A DNA stretch of 64,000 nucleotides, taken from assembly GCF_002803985.1 (NCBI RefSeq), contig NZ_CP024963.1, forward strand, positions 62,001 to 126,000, in the 5' to 3' direction. Both the position numbers and the translations under genes were made by a program. Position 1 is the stretch's first letter, and the number at the start of each line of letters is the position of its first letter. The notes under the pieces are model-generated. The model was not told the DNA's origin, searched no databases, and worked only from the letters and a program-made list of their open reading frames with translations. Below, piece by piece: positions 9,928 through 19,716 of this stretch. The DNA is from Williamsoniiplasma luminosum. GTDB taxonomy: Bacteria > Bacillota_I > Bacilli_A > Mycoplasmatales > Mycoplasmataceae.

Positions 9928-10214
9928 GTTAATATGGAAATAATAATTGTTATTACAAAAAAAGATATTCCTAATGACATCATTCAAAGTGACATTGTTC
10001 TTTCAAAACCACGTTCTTTTGTGTTTGAAAATAATTCTTCATTACCACCATTAAGTGCACTTAATCCAGTTTGTGATTTTTTGTTTTGCAACATCCCAAT
10101 GATGATCATTGTCAAGGCAATGATCATCATCAAAATTTCAAACACAAAAACAATGGTATTTTCCATACCCTTACCAGTTTTACTAGATTCAGCAAGTAGA
10201 TTTAAAAAGCTCAT
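9909..10214 (-). CDS. secG: Preprotein translocase subunit SecG
   Basis: Small accessory subunit of the SecYEG channel. The 101-residue product has two membrane helices (VFVFEILMMIIALTMIIIGML at about 23-43 and LGISFFVITIIISILTN near the C-terminus) and the conserved QNKKSQTGLSALNGG block between them. A TGA Trp at about residue 77 joins the second helix. ATG follows AAGGAAA. The secG-rnr-smpB order is widely conserved in Gram-positive bacteria. Confidence 0.9.
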
Positions 10215-10305
10215 AAATATTTCCTTTTCTTATTCTTATTAATAATACTACACACTACGATAATTTATTCAAAAACCATTAAAAGACATCGGATATATGT
10301 TGTTA

Positions 10306-10340
10306 AAAAAAGCTTAATTTATAAAATTTAATGCTTTTTA
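10306..10340. other. Inverted repeat between divergent secG and ABC permease
   Basis: AAAAAGC (10307-10313) and GCTTTTT (10333-10339) surround an AT-rich palindromic core. It lies in the 232-base divergent promoter region and could be a terminator-like or operator structure; no function can be assigned. Confidence 0.3.
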
Positions 10341-10446
10341 TGAGATGTGACACATATTTTTGTTAAAGTAATTTTGGTTATCAAAAAATTTTAAAAATTA
10401 GAGAAAATGGTATCATATATTTAATCTAAAGAAAGGGCTATCAATA

Positions 10447-11277
10447 ATGAAATTTACAAATCCACTGCCAAATAAATACATTATCATTGCCCATTTTAAA
10501 AGTAATTGAAAATGAATTGCTGGAATGACGGCTTCTTGATTAATTGCTGTTGTTGGAATATTGATTTACACAGTCCACATCAATAATGCTTCAAATCTGA
10601 TTTCGATTGTGATTGATGATGTCCCAAATTCTCATAATAGTATTTCTCTAGCTTTAAAACGCATCATTCAATCAAGCCCGATTTTTATTGCAGCCGTTGT
10701 AAGTAGTTCAATGATTGAAAACACAATCACGCAAGAAATTAGTCGCGGACAAATAACTTTGTGAATGACTTCATCACTTTCAAGAAATAGGATTATGTAT
10801 TCGAAAATCATGTTTGTTTGATTAGTCAATTTGCTTATTCTTGCCCCTTCATTAGTCCCAATTTTTGTTTATTCAGGGATTGCAGTTGATGCTAATCAAT
10901 ATTTTGGTCATATGGTTTTAGAATTAGTGGGAATGTTTGTTTTTAGCTTAATGTTTACAGCTATTTTTGCCTTAATTGCTTCACTTTTTTCACATAGTTC
11001 ACGTTTAGTATTAATTATCCAATTTAGTATCATTGGTTATATGTTTCTTTTTGAAGTCTTGGAACTTTGAGGTCCAGATTGAACTCAATATCTCCAATAT
11101 TTTGACATTCGTTCACTGCTTGTTGTGGTGCTTGTTTCTGGAACCAAAGGTGTGATCAATTTGATGGAAACAAATTTAGGATGGGTTTTGGGTGCGCTCG
11201 CAATCAACATTGCCTTAACTAGTGTTTTCTCATATTTAGCTTGTTGAATTTTCAAAAGAAAAGATTTGATGTTGTAA
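10447..11277 (+). CDS. ABC-2-type permease-like membrane protein, paralogue 1
   Basis: A 276-residue membrane protein with six predicted helices, starting MKFTNPLPNKYIIIAHFKS. The N-terminal helix is followed by an extracellular loop, then the coupling-helix-like QEISRGQITLWMTSSLSR (about residues 98-115) and four more helices. It is collinear with the permease at 12647-13477 over its whole length (same number of residues and the same RGQITLWM block), so the two arose by duplication. It has no adjacent ATPase of its own; the ATPase at 11943 is the likely partner. Substrate unknown. ATG follows AAAGGG. Confidence 0.8.
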
Positions 11278-11290
11278 AACAAAACCTTGA

Positions 11291-11353
11291 AAAAATGGTT
11301 TTAATTTTGACTATTTATCTTATCCTTGTTTTATTAAAATTAAAACCATTTTT
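11291..11353 (+). terminator. Terminator of ABC permease 1
   Basis: An 18-base perfect inverted repeat (11291-11308 and 11336-11353, AAAAATGGTTTTAATTTT) with a T-rich 3' flank, 13 bases after the stop. Confidence 0.8.
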
Positions 11354-11474
11354 CTTTTGGGTATGTCTGTTCAATAATCAAGAGCCTACCAAATTTATAT
11401 TCACCAGTTTCTTTATGATAATCTCCAGGTGCTTCTGATCATCCTTTATATATTTCTCCGACTTTCACATTCAT
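11340..11474 (-). CDS. Short hypothetical frame, possible gene remnant
   Basis: 44 codons starting MNVKVGEIYKGWSEAPGDYH and ending in the arm of the opposing terminator. The composition is protein-like (KETGEYKFG) and one TGA is Trp, but there is no clear ribosome binding site and the frame opens only a few codons further upstream. It may be the end of a decayed gene. No family recognised. Confidence 0.3.
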
Positions 11475-11521
11475 ACTATTTTCACCAGTTCTTTGCTAAC
11501 ATCTAAAGTAATTTTACAACT

Positions 11522-11600
11522 AAAAAAAGAGCCAAAGTTCTATTTTTAGAGAGGCACTTGCCTACATACTTGAGCACCAAAGATAGCTTTGATTAATTTT
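11522..11600 (-). ncRNA. Candidate structured RNA element, copy 1
   Basis: Read on the minus strand: hairpin ATCAAA-GCTAT-CTTTGGT, a second stem GGC-AAGT-GCC (11553-11562), a CTCTAAAA linker, then an imperfect terminator-like AGAAC/GGCTCT hairpin with seven T. The same order of elements recurs in copy 2, 190 bases away, with different stem bases but a conserved GCAAGT core and CTAAAA linker. The -10 hexamer seen in copy 2 is not conserved here. Could be a small RNA or a decayed duplicate. Confidence 0.35.
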
Positions 11601-11713
11601 AGTTTGCACTTAATATTTTAAAAAATCCATACCTTTGCATTATTTTTTAAATACTTAAACAGGTGTGATTCTTGAAAAAAAATTTTAATATAACACACCA
11701 ATAATTTTATAAC

Positions 11714-11785
11714 CAAAAAAAGAGCTTTCGCTCTTCTTTTAGCAGAGTACTTGCTCCCAGCTTTTATCATCAAATGAAATTTGAT
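11714..11785 (-). ncRNA. Candidate structured RNA element, copy 2
   Basis: Minus strand: hairpin ATCAAA-TTTC-ATTTGAT, stem GAG-CAAGTA-CTC (11745-11756), linker CTAAAAGA, then a strong terminator AGAGC-GAAA-GCTCT (11721-11734) with seven T. TATACT at 11793-11798 is placed correctly as a -10 box for a transcript of about 72 nucleotides. No reading frame of interest lies inside. Confidence 0.4.
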
Positions 11786-11942
11786 CATTTTTAGTATACT
11801 TCGGATATTGCAAAAAATCTATCTCTTTTCAGTAACTTCGAAAATATAACCACTGCATTTTTTTCTAATGTTTAACAAAACAAAGAAATAGTAAAACCTA
11901 AATGTTAAAATAATTTTATGGTGATAAAAGGAGGGTTTTTTT

Positions 11943-12647
11943 GTGATTAAAATAACAAATTTAACAAAAGATTACGGACCACATATTGGAAATTTTTGTA
12001 TTAATTTATCAATCCAAGAAGGAAAAACATATGGCATTGTTGGGCCAAATGGTGCTGGTAAAACAACGTTAATTAGACAACTTTTAGGGTTTATTAAACC
12101 AACAAGTGGTGATATCCACATTAGTGGCATAGAGCCTTGAAAAAAACGTGAAGAGATTATGCAATTTACTGGATATATTGCTGGTGAAATTAGCTTATAT
12201 GATAATTTAACTGGTTTAGATTATTTGAAATTGGTCTCTAAATTAAAGAAGGAAACTGAGTGATCATTTGTTGAAACCTTATTAAAACATTTTGAGCTTG
12301 ATGCTTCAAGAAAAATCAAAAAAATGTCAAAAGGAATGAAGCAAAAAATTGCGATTATTGCAGCTGTGATGAACAAACCAAGATTTTTGGTTTTAGATGA
12401 ACCAACATCTGGACTTGATCCCGTGATGCAAGATCGTTTCAATGAATTGATCAATAAATTAAGAAAAGAAAACCATACAACAATTATTATTTGTTCACAT
12501 ATTTTTGAAGAAGTGATCAAATTGTCAGATTATATCGGTTTCATCAAGGCGGGAGAACTAATCGAAGAATACGAAGTAATTGATAAAGATGTTGACAAAT
12601 TACATGAAAAATTTAAAACCATCTTTGCAACAGAAAGTGTTTTATAA
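11943..12647 (+). CDS. ABC transporter ATP-binding protein
   Basis: Cytosolic ATPase of an ABC exporter-type system, 234 residues. Walker [14 protein letters not shown] (about 36-46), Q-loop region, signature-like [11 protein letters not shown] (about 128) where the usual LSGGQ is replaced by SKGMKQ as in many ABC-2 ATPases, Walker [14 protein letters not shown] (about 150) and switch His in [11 protein letters not shown] start chosen for the strong GGAGGG seven bases upstream. Its stop overlaps the start of the next permease (TAATG), indicating translational coupling. Confidence 0.92.
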
Positions 12648-13477
12648 TGCAAAAACTCAATACATTTCTCCCAAATAAAAATTTGATTAATTATCAATTC
12701 AAAAGTAATTGAAAAATAATTCTTATATATGTGGTTATTTGATTTGCGATTTCTTCAGGCATGATTATTTTAAGACTTGAGTTTTTGAATCACGACCATG
12801 TAATCACCATTCTTATGACCGGAAAAAACTACTATCTTAGCCTTGCTAATTTAGTCAACCAAGTAACTACATCTGGGCTTATTTTTATGTCATTGGTGAG
12901 TATGGTTTTGGTTAATTTCACCATTGGTCAAGAAATACGAAGAGGACAAATAACTTTGTGAATGGCTTCTCCCTTATCAAGAAATAAAATTATAGTTTCT
13001 AAAATAGTTTTTATTTGATTAGCTAACTTACTGATAATGGCCCCAGCATTAGTTCCGATTTTAATTTATGGTGGAATTGCTAGTGATGCTGGTACATATT
13101 TTGGTTATCTTGTTGAACAATTAGCAACGATGGTCTTATTTTTATTAATGATTTCAACCCTTTTCACAGTCATTGGTTTGTATTTTTCATCAATGGGCCG
13201 ATTAACTGGATTCGTTCAATCTGCAATCTTGGGGTATATGTTTCTCTTAACCATTTTAACAAATGTTTTAATGAGTTATGGTTATACTTGAGGAGAATAC
13301 TTAGATTATATAAATTTGAGATCACTACTTCCATCCGTGATGTCTTCTAACGATAAAGACACAGGTTTTACAAATCAAGGATGAGTTTTTGGTTCAATGG
13401 CCATCAATATCGCCTTAATGTTTGGTTTCACTTATCTCTCTTGTTTTAACTTTAAAAGCAAAGATTTGATGCTATAA
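12647..13477 (+). CDS. ABC-2-type permease-like membrane protein, paralogue 2
   Basis: 276 residues, translationally coupled to the ATPase by a one-base overlap. Six membrane segments; the conserved EIRRGQITLWMASPLSRNK block lies near residue 99. It shares length and order with the permease at 10447, for example NLLIMAPALVPILIYGGIA against NLLILAPSLVPIFVYSGIA. The two could form a heterodimeric pore served by the single ATPase. Substrate unknown. Confidence 0.82.
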
Positions 13478-13481
13478 AAAA

Positions 13482-13513
13482 ATGATGCAGATGATTAAGT
13501 TCATCGGCATCAT
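13482..13513. terminator. Terminator between ABC permease 2 and xre
   Basis: ATGATGC (13482-13488) and GCATCAT (13507-13513) with a T run on the plus strand and an A run on the other side. It serves the two convergent transcripts. Confidence 0.75.
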
Positions 13514-13517
13514 TTTT

Positions 13518-13742
13518 TTATGTTTCTTTTAATAAATCCAACCAATCGATCTCCAAGCCGTTGGCAAGTTTTAATAAGGATTTGATTGATGGATTGCGTT
13601 TAGCTAATTCAATATCTGAAATGTAATTTTTATGCAAATCAGATCTAAATGATAATTCCTCTTGGCTGATTTTTTGCTTTTCTCGTTCTGTTTTGAGATT
13701 ATACGCTAAATTTTCTAAAACATATTGTTGATTATTTTTCAT
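13518..13742 (-). CDS. XRE-family helix-turn-helix regulator
   Basis: A 74-residue DNA-binding protein consisting of one Cro/C1-type HTH: NLKTEREKQKISQEELSFRS, HKNYISDIELAKRNPSIKS and LLKLANGLEIDWLDLL. The length leaves no effector domain. Its ATG lies inside the last codons of whiA (11-base overlap), so it is translated from the same message, as the last gene of the hprK-whiA operon. Targets are unknown. Confidence 0.85.
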   Translation of the reverse strand: MKNNQQYVLENLAYNLKTEREKQKISQEELSFRSDLHKNYISDIELAKRNPSIKSLLKLANGLEIDWLDLLKET

Positions 13743-14676
13743 GGTCGACTCCAGCGATTTTGTCTATTGTTCGGAAGATATTACTGATCCCAGATTTAGT
13801 GATTTTATGACCTTTTTTATTCATCGCTTGGGCTAATTCCAAATATGACATTTCAGGATTGGCTAATCTTAAATTAGCCAATATTTTAATCCGATCTGAT
13901 AATGCGTTAAACATTTTTTGTTCTTTCAATCAATGAATTTGTTTAGTTTGTTTTTCAGCAGTTGATGTGGTTTTTCTTTGATTATAAATATCAATATTTT
14001 GAATGCGATTTATATTGTTCACAAGATCTCGAGAAATTCTTTCATTCTCAAATTCCATGACCGAAATTGGGGCATCAACTAGTTTGATAAAATCAGACAC
14101 CAAAGCAGATTTTTTAATATAACAAATGATTTTATTTTCACTACGTACTAAAATTTTAAAATCAAAATCATATTTTTTATTTAAAATTTGAGAAAAATAT
14201 TCTGCACTTTCCAGATCTTTAAACTGCACCTCTAAGTGATAATTAATTGTTTCTGGGGAATTGACAGAGCCAAGTGCAACAAACATCCCGGCAATATAAG
14301 CTCTCAATAAATCATCAGTTTTTAAAACAGTTTCATTCACTGCAATGTTTTTATGATTGTTGAAATCATAGATTTCCAAATCTCGGAGAAACGCTTCAGT
14401 TTCTCCGATTAAAGTTAGGTGAAAAGTTTTTTGCTTTTTCAATGATTGCGATTGAATAATTGCAATTTGAATTTCACCTTTGAAAAATTCTTTACACATC
14501 GAAAGCAGTGAACGTGCAATGCGATTTGAAATTGTACTTAACCTTAATTTAATTCCTGTGCTCGTGTAAATAAATTCACCATTAGATTTAATAAATCCAC
14601 ACAAGAAGGTTTGTTTTTGAATGTGCGTAAAAGAGTGAGAAACAATCTCTTCTTTTACTTTTAAAGCAAACGACAT
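13732..14676 (-). CDS. whiA: WhiA-family DNA-binding regulator
   Basis: Conserved Gram-positive/mollicute protein, 314 residues. The N-terminal part (SFALKVKEEIVSHSF... FLCGFIKSNGEF) and middle LAGLIDADG-like fold (LLRAYIAGMFVALGSVN) resemble homing endonuclease scaffolds without nuclease activity. The C-terminal HTH (about 225-314) contains LANLRLANPEMSYLELAQ and ITKSGISN. A TGA Trp at about residue 249 connects the two parts. In mollicutes WhiA has been described as a repressor of ribosomal protein genes; that role is family knowledge. ATG follows AAAGGTGAG; 19 bases after lgt(1). Confidence 0.92.
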
Positions 14677-14695
14677 TATTTCTCACCTTTTTTCT

Positions 14696-16078
14696 TTATT
14701 TTTTCTTTTCTAATTTTTCAAGTTTAGCTTGTGCTTTTGCTTGTTTAGCTTTGTTTTTTTCTTGTTTAGATTCATTGACAACATGCGTTTTTGGTTCTTT
14801 TTTTACTTCCACATTTGTAGCATCTTGAAGTGAGAAATATTCTTTTTCATAAATATAACCATCTTTTCTAAAGAATTGTGGTACTCCAATTTGTGTAATA
14901 ATCATTCCGATTAATCCAACTAAAGCACTTAATCCAATCACTGTTAATGACAATGGCTTGTCATACATAATAAATAGTCCATCCTCTGATCGAGACATTT
15001 CTAATAAGAATCTTACTAGGTTTCAACCAAAGAAGAAAGCAAATCCTTCAAATCCAACCTTAGTAATTCAATAACGCTCTGGGTTATTTGCGCTGTTTAA
15101 TTCTTTGACCGTTTTTCTTCTTTTAACTCATTTTGAATCTGTTGAAGCTTGAATTGCTTGCGCTTTTAAAATGAATTCATCTTTAGCTTTTTCATCAACA
15201 TTTTTGTAATATGCATCATCTCAAACTTGGTTGTATGTTTTTTTTGTCTCTGATTTAACTCAAGGGGCCACGAAGTGCAAGAAAGTAAATGATCATGAAA
15301 ATTGATATTTATTTGGATATTTTTTATATGGTTTTGGCCCTAATCATTTTCCGATGTTCGGAACAACAAAAGTAATTAAAACTCAAACTAATAATAACGA
15401 TACCGATTCAATCAAAAAGATTGGCACCATTTGATACACATCCCCAGTTCCTTTTTCAACTCCTAATGTATTTCTTAAAAGTCATGAAAAAGGACCATCA
15501 TACATACTCTGATATTCAGAGTTTATATGGATTTGACTATAATCAATAGTGTCTGCAGAATACATCGGACATGTTCCAACTTTGAATCATGCTGGACCTG
15601 TTAGTTCATGGTTGAAGAAATTACCTCAGCGTCCTGCAACTTGTCCCAATAGAATATTGGGAACGATTGCATCAAAATAAGTGAGTAAGGAGATATGGGT
15701 TTTGCGACCAATGAAATAGAAAATGATGATCCCAGCAAGCACTCCACCATAAACTCCACCATGAATGGATAATCCACCTTGCCAAAATGCAAAGAGAGCT
15801 AAAAATTCTTGAAAATTTTGAACTCCGGTTTGGAATTCATTTAATTTTCCAAATAGACTAGCCCCAAATAACGAAATCGGAATGATAAAAATAGTTGCAA
15901 TTGGAATTGCTGAAAGTGGTAAACCTTTTCTTTTAAATTTATAAACAGAATAGAGAATGGCCAAGGCCATTCCTAAAGTCATTGTAAAAGCATAAACCCG
16001 AAAAAAACCACCATATTCAGGTTTAATTTCATTCGACATTACTATACTTCAATCTCTGCCACTTCAATCTTGTCACAT
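14696..16078 (-). CDS. lgt: Prolipoprotein diacylglyceryl transferase, canonical copy
   Basis: Transfers diacylglycerol to the lipobox cysteine of prelipoproteins in the membrane. 460 residues if begun at the ATG 16076-16078, chosen because AAGGGGG lies seven bases upstream; the downstream ATG at 16039 (447 residues) lacks a good site. Diagnostic motifs are complete: WQGGLSIHGGVYGG and GQVAGRWGNFFNHE (the arginine and histidine regions needed for catalysis). It is longer than typical bacterial Lgt because of a loop near residues 250-340 and a Lys/Ala-rich C-terminal tail (KAQAKLEKLEKKK). It lies in the hprK-lgt-trxB-lgt-whiA operon. Confidence 0.93.
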
Positions 16079-16109
16079 GCCAAAACCCCCTTGTTTCTAT
16101 TTTATTGTC

Positions 16110-17051
16110 TTATTTTTTTCTTATATTATATAAGAAATCTAATGCCATTTGTCCGGCAATTGATCCATCTCCAACCGCTGTGGCGATTTGACGCAATTCT
16201 TTTGCCCTCACATCTCCAGCTGCAAATAAACCAGGAATTGATGTTTCTAATTTTTCATCTGTTTGATTAACATAACCTTCATGATTAGTTAATTGTAATC
16301 CTTCAATGGTTTTTGTTAAAGGATTAGCCCCAATATAAGGGAAAATTGCACTCACTTCTAAATCGCGTTCAACACCATTTGCATCTTTAATTGTGATTGA
16401 TTCAACTTTTTCTGTTCCATTAATTTTGGTTGTCACAGTTTCTAATAAAATTTCGACGTTTGGAAGATTTTGGAAATCTTTCAAAGTTTGATTATCAACT
16501 CTAAAATAATTTTTACGCACAATCACGTAAATTTTTCCGACAAATTTAGCAAGATAAGTTCCTTCTTGGACAGCAGAATAACCTCCACCAACAACAGCGA
16601 CAGGCTTGCCTTTATGGAAGGCACCATCACAAACTGCACAATAAGAAACACCTTTTCCGTACAATCTTTCTTCACCAGGAATCCCTAATTCATTTTCTTT
16701 AGTTCCGGTGGCTAAAATCACTGCTCGTGATTTTAGAATGGTTCCATCAAGACAATGAACTTCAAAAATTTTATCAATTGGTTTAATATGTTGTGCTTCA
16801 TTAAAAATAAATTCTGTGTTTAATTTCACAGCTTGTTCATACATTTTATTTGATAGATCAGGACCTTGAATTGATTCAAAACCAGGATAATTTTCAATTA
16901 AATCTGTTTTTACCATTTTCCCACCAGGGAACTCTTTTTCGAGAATTACTGTCTTAGCTCCCCCACGTGCAGCATAAACTGCCGCCGTTAAACCAGCTGG
17001 ACCTGCTCCAACAATTAAAACATCAATCATGTCATTAGTAAGATTTTTCAT
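16110..17051 (-). CDS. trxB: Thioredoxin reductase
   Basis: NADPH:thioredoxin oxidoreductase (FAD flavoprotein), 313 residues. FAD-binding VGAGPAGLTAAVYAARGG near residue 15, the redox pair CAVCDGAF near residue 140, NADPH-binding VGGGYSAVQEGTYLA about residue 160 and C-terminal FAD motif GLFAAGDVRAKELRQIATA are all present. Start MKNLTNDMIDV is preferred to an upstream in-frame MWPRID because it follows GAGAGG and fits family length; it overlaps the end of lgt(2) by 17 bases. Confidence 0.95.
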   Translation of the reverse strand: MKNLTNDMIDVLIVGAGPAGLTAAVYAARGGAKTVILEKEFPGGKMVKTDLIENYPGFESIQGPDLSNKMYEQAVKLNTEFIFNEAQHIKPIDKIFEVHCLDGTILKSRAVILATGTKENELGIPGEERLYGKGVSYCAVCDGAFHKGKPVAVVGGGYSAVQEGTYLAKFVGKIYVIVRKNYFRVDNQTLKDFQNLPNVEILLETVTTKINGTEKVESITIKDANGVERDLEVSAIFPYIGANPLTKTIEGLQLTNHEGYVNQTDEKLETSIPGLFAAGDVRAKELRQIATAVGDGSIAGQMALDFLYNIRKK

Positions 17052-18546
17052 ATAATCAATGTACCTCTCTATATCTATACGGGGCCACAAATTGGGCCAA
17101 TAAGATAATTATAATTCCTCCAACCAAAATTAATGAAAGAATAATAAAATCTACAACTAAACTATTTTGAATAAATAATTCTTCTGGTCTTCTTTGGGTT
17201 TCTAAAATGATTCGGATGAGTAAATATCCAACCACATAACACCCAGTCAAGACACCCGAATAAATCACGAAATATTTATTCGGGTTGTGCAGAGTTGCTA
17301 ATTCTCGACTTAAAGGATTACCTTTAATTTTTCTTGATCAAGTTCCGATCACATTTTTAATCTCTTGTTTTTGGTTTCAATATTTATTCAATTCAGATTC
17401 AATATTTGTTTTCTTTTCATTTAAAAGTTGTTGATATTTTGGGTTGTTTTTATCAAGTGATCGCATTTTATTTTTATAGTTTTCATTTGTTTTCTTGATT
17501 TTAATTTTATGATCAACTTTAATTTTATTTAATTTTTTTAATCCTTGATCAACTGAATTTCTTCATTCAGTTTCTCGATCTTCAATGTCTTTACTTTGAA
17601 CAGAATCAGGAACATATCAGTAATAAGCTTTATTTCAAGCTTGGAAAAATCCGAGTTTTAATTCTAAACTTTCTCCTGATTCTGTTTTAATTTTAATATT
17701 TTTATATCTAATTGGCAATTGAGTTTGCACATCAATCAAATCTTTTTCTTGCAAACTTTTGCATTGGGAATTATATCAACCAGGATAAGCTTTTGGTTGT
17801 AAATCTCAAGGTTTTGGTTTGGAAAAAATGCGTCCCAGATTATCAACCCCAAAAACAATGACAAGTCATAGACCTAAATTAGCAATGCTTTCATACAAGA
17901 ATATTGGTTGGTGATATTGAATTGGTTTATTCAAAAAGTCTCTTAAACCTGAGAAACTATCGATGTTATTTCATCAATCACCAACCAAATTAAAGTCAGT
18001 TAAATTCGGGAAATAAAACAATTTATTTTTGATCACTTCTGGCAATCAACTCAATTGTTCGTAAGCAATTGGGTCACCTAAAATTTCATGATTAAATAAG
18101 TTCCCTCAGCGCCCAATTGCTTGACCGATTAAAATATGTGGGATGATGCAATCTGCATAAACCCACATCGAAATTTGGGTTTTTTTTGACCGGATATAAA
18201 ACCAACCAAATCCCGAACTCATTCCAAGTAATAAACATCCAAACAATGACATTCCCGGTTCTCAAAAGAAAAATGCTTTATACCAAACCATATGTGGGAT
18301 AAACGCTTTTCCAAAAATTGATGCCCCAAGAATACCCAATGGGATCGTGATAAAAATTGCGAGTTCAAGTTCTCTTAAGGGAACTCCTTTTTGTTTAAAG
18401 CGGATGGCTGCAATTATGATTGTGACAGCCACACCGATAAACATAAAAACAGGATATGCTGGAATGACACCAAAAAAAACACGTTCACCACTTGGATCGC
18501 CATTTTGTTGGAATCATTCTAAATACGTTTTGCTCGTTCCCAGCAT
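17035..18546 (-). CDS. lgt: Lgt paralogue with altered HGG motif
   Basis: 503-residue membrane protein of the prolipoprotein diacylglyceryl transferase family. The central signature IGQAIGRWGNLFNHEILG (about 138-155) is intact, but the motif GGLSIHGG of canonical Lgt is here WEPGMSLFG (about 98-106), without the histidine and the glycine pair. A long Lys-rich predicted coiled coil (about 300-400, e.g. KTNENYKNKMRSLDKNN) is inserted before the final membrane helices (VVGYLLIRIILETQRR). Start ATG has GGAGGT close upstream. It may be a specialised or inactive partner of the Lgt encoded at 14696. Confidence 0.85.
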
Positions 18547-18557
18547 ACTACCTCCAT

Positions 18558-19487
18558 CTATTCTCTTTTCATGCGTTCTGACATCACTTCGACAATATCT
18601 CGAGCTTTACCAGTTTCCTTAATTTTTAATTCAGCAACAGCAGTTTCAATTAGGTTGGCAATATTTCTTCCAGCTTTGACAGGAATTTTAAGTGATGGAA
18701 TTTTCTTATCTAAAATTGTTACAGTTTGATATTCATTGCCTAAACGTTCAGTTTCATCACATCCATCTTGGGCAAACGGAATTAACTCAATTAACATATT
18801 GATTTCTGTTTCATACATAATTGCTTGATAACCATTGGTTCATGAAACATCAATAATTCCAATTCCTCTCACTTCAATCAAGTTTTGTAAAATCGGATGC
18901 GATTTTCCATAAATTTTATTATTTTTATTCGTTAAAATAATACGGTCATCTCCAACAAACATATGATTTTTTTTAATGATATCAATTGTGGCTTCAGATT
19001 TACCAATCCCTGATGCACCAGTAATCAAAATTCCTTTACCAAAAATGTTGACCAATGAGGCGTGAACTTCTTCTTGGAGCGCAATATATTGGTCATACTC
19101 TTCTAAAATCTTTTTAGTTAGGTTTAGAGTCGAAATATCACTATCAGTAATTAACAATGGAAAATTTAGTTCTTTAGCAATATTAGTTAATTCAGGATCA
19201 GTAAATTTTTGGGTTAGCACAATCGCTGGAATTCCAGACTTCATTAATGTTTCATATTTTTGTCTTTTGATTGCTAAATCAAATTGCATCATGTAGTTAT
19301 ATTCTTTGGTTGAAAGTAAAACTAAACGTTTTGAATTATCATTTGGTTGACCAAAAAAACCAGCCAATTCTAATCCGGCACGATTTAAACCATAAACTTT
19401 AATTTCTGTGTTAGCAATTTTGCTTTCACCTGCCAAAATTTTAAAATTAAATGTTTCTACTAAGTCTTTTAAAAAAAGTTTTTTCAT
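18558..19487 (-). CDS. hprK: HPr kinase/phosphorylase
   Basis: Bifunctional enzyme that phosphorylates or dephosphorylates HPr Ser46 and so controls PTS sugar uptake. 309 residues. N-terminal DRTGG-like domain (about 1-130), then P-loop GASGIGKSE near residue 155, VGDDRIIL, the HPrK/P signature LIEVRGIGIIDVS near residue 210 and the C-terminal ...VKAGRNIANLIETAV. A TGA Trp at about residue 217 joins the halves. First gene of the operon with lgt(2) 11 bases downstream; a -10 box is visible at 19512-19517. Confidence 0.94.
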
Positions 19488-19511
19488 ATTTTTTCTCTTT
19501 TCTTTATATAA

Positions 19512-19517
19512 ATTATA
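19512..19517 (-). promoter_or_regulatory. -10 element of the hprK operon
   Basis: TATAAT on the minus strand, 24 bases before the hprK ATG. No convincing -35 box at 17 bases, as is common in mollicute promoters. Confidence 0.5.
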
Positions 19518-19682
19518 CTTGGTTTAAACTCTAAGTTATTTTTTTGAAAAAACTTTTCTTGATTCTGCAAGATTCAAAAGCATCATTTAGGATTTAAAGA
19601 TTCAAAAATGAAATCCAAGCAATAAAATTTAATAAAGTTTTTTCAAAAATCATGATGGTTGTGAAGGGTCTTAATTAACCGT

Positions 19683-19711
19683 GTAAAAAGGAAGTGTTCC
19701 TTCCTTTTTAC
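19683..19711 (-). terminator. Terminator of surface protein A
   Basis: GTAAAAAGGAAG, loop, CTTCCTTTTTAC, a 12-base perfect stem directly after the stop. It closes the whole surface-protein array on the side facing hprK. Confidence 0.75.
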
Positions 19712-19716
19712 ATATG

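Larger units (their letters stand above)
11278..11942. other. 665-base gap between the two ABC modules
   Basis: Holds the terminator of the first permease, a doubtful 44-codon frame, two tandem related hairpin elements on the minus strand and, at its right end, the strong ribosome binding site AAAGGAGGG of the ATPase. Confidence 0.7.

Noticed and set aside
11522-11785. tracrRNA-like reading of the tandem hairpin elements
   Set aside because: No CRISPR repeat to pair with and no Cas9 gene in the window.
17052-17090. Upstream start for trxB (MWPRIDIERYIDY extension)
   Set aside because: No ribosome binding site there, and family proteins begin near the FAD motif. The MKNLTND start has GAGAGG upstream.
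18262-18546. Treating the second lgt as a pseudogene because of the missing HGG
   Set aside because: The frame is complete over 503 codons with a good ribosome binding site, conserved GRWGN motif and normal operon position, so it is described as an altered paralogue.
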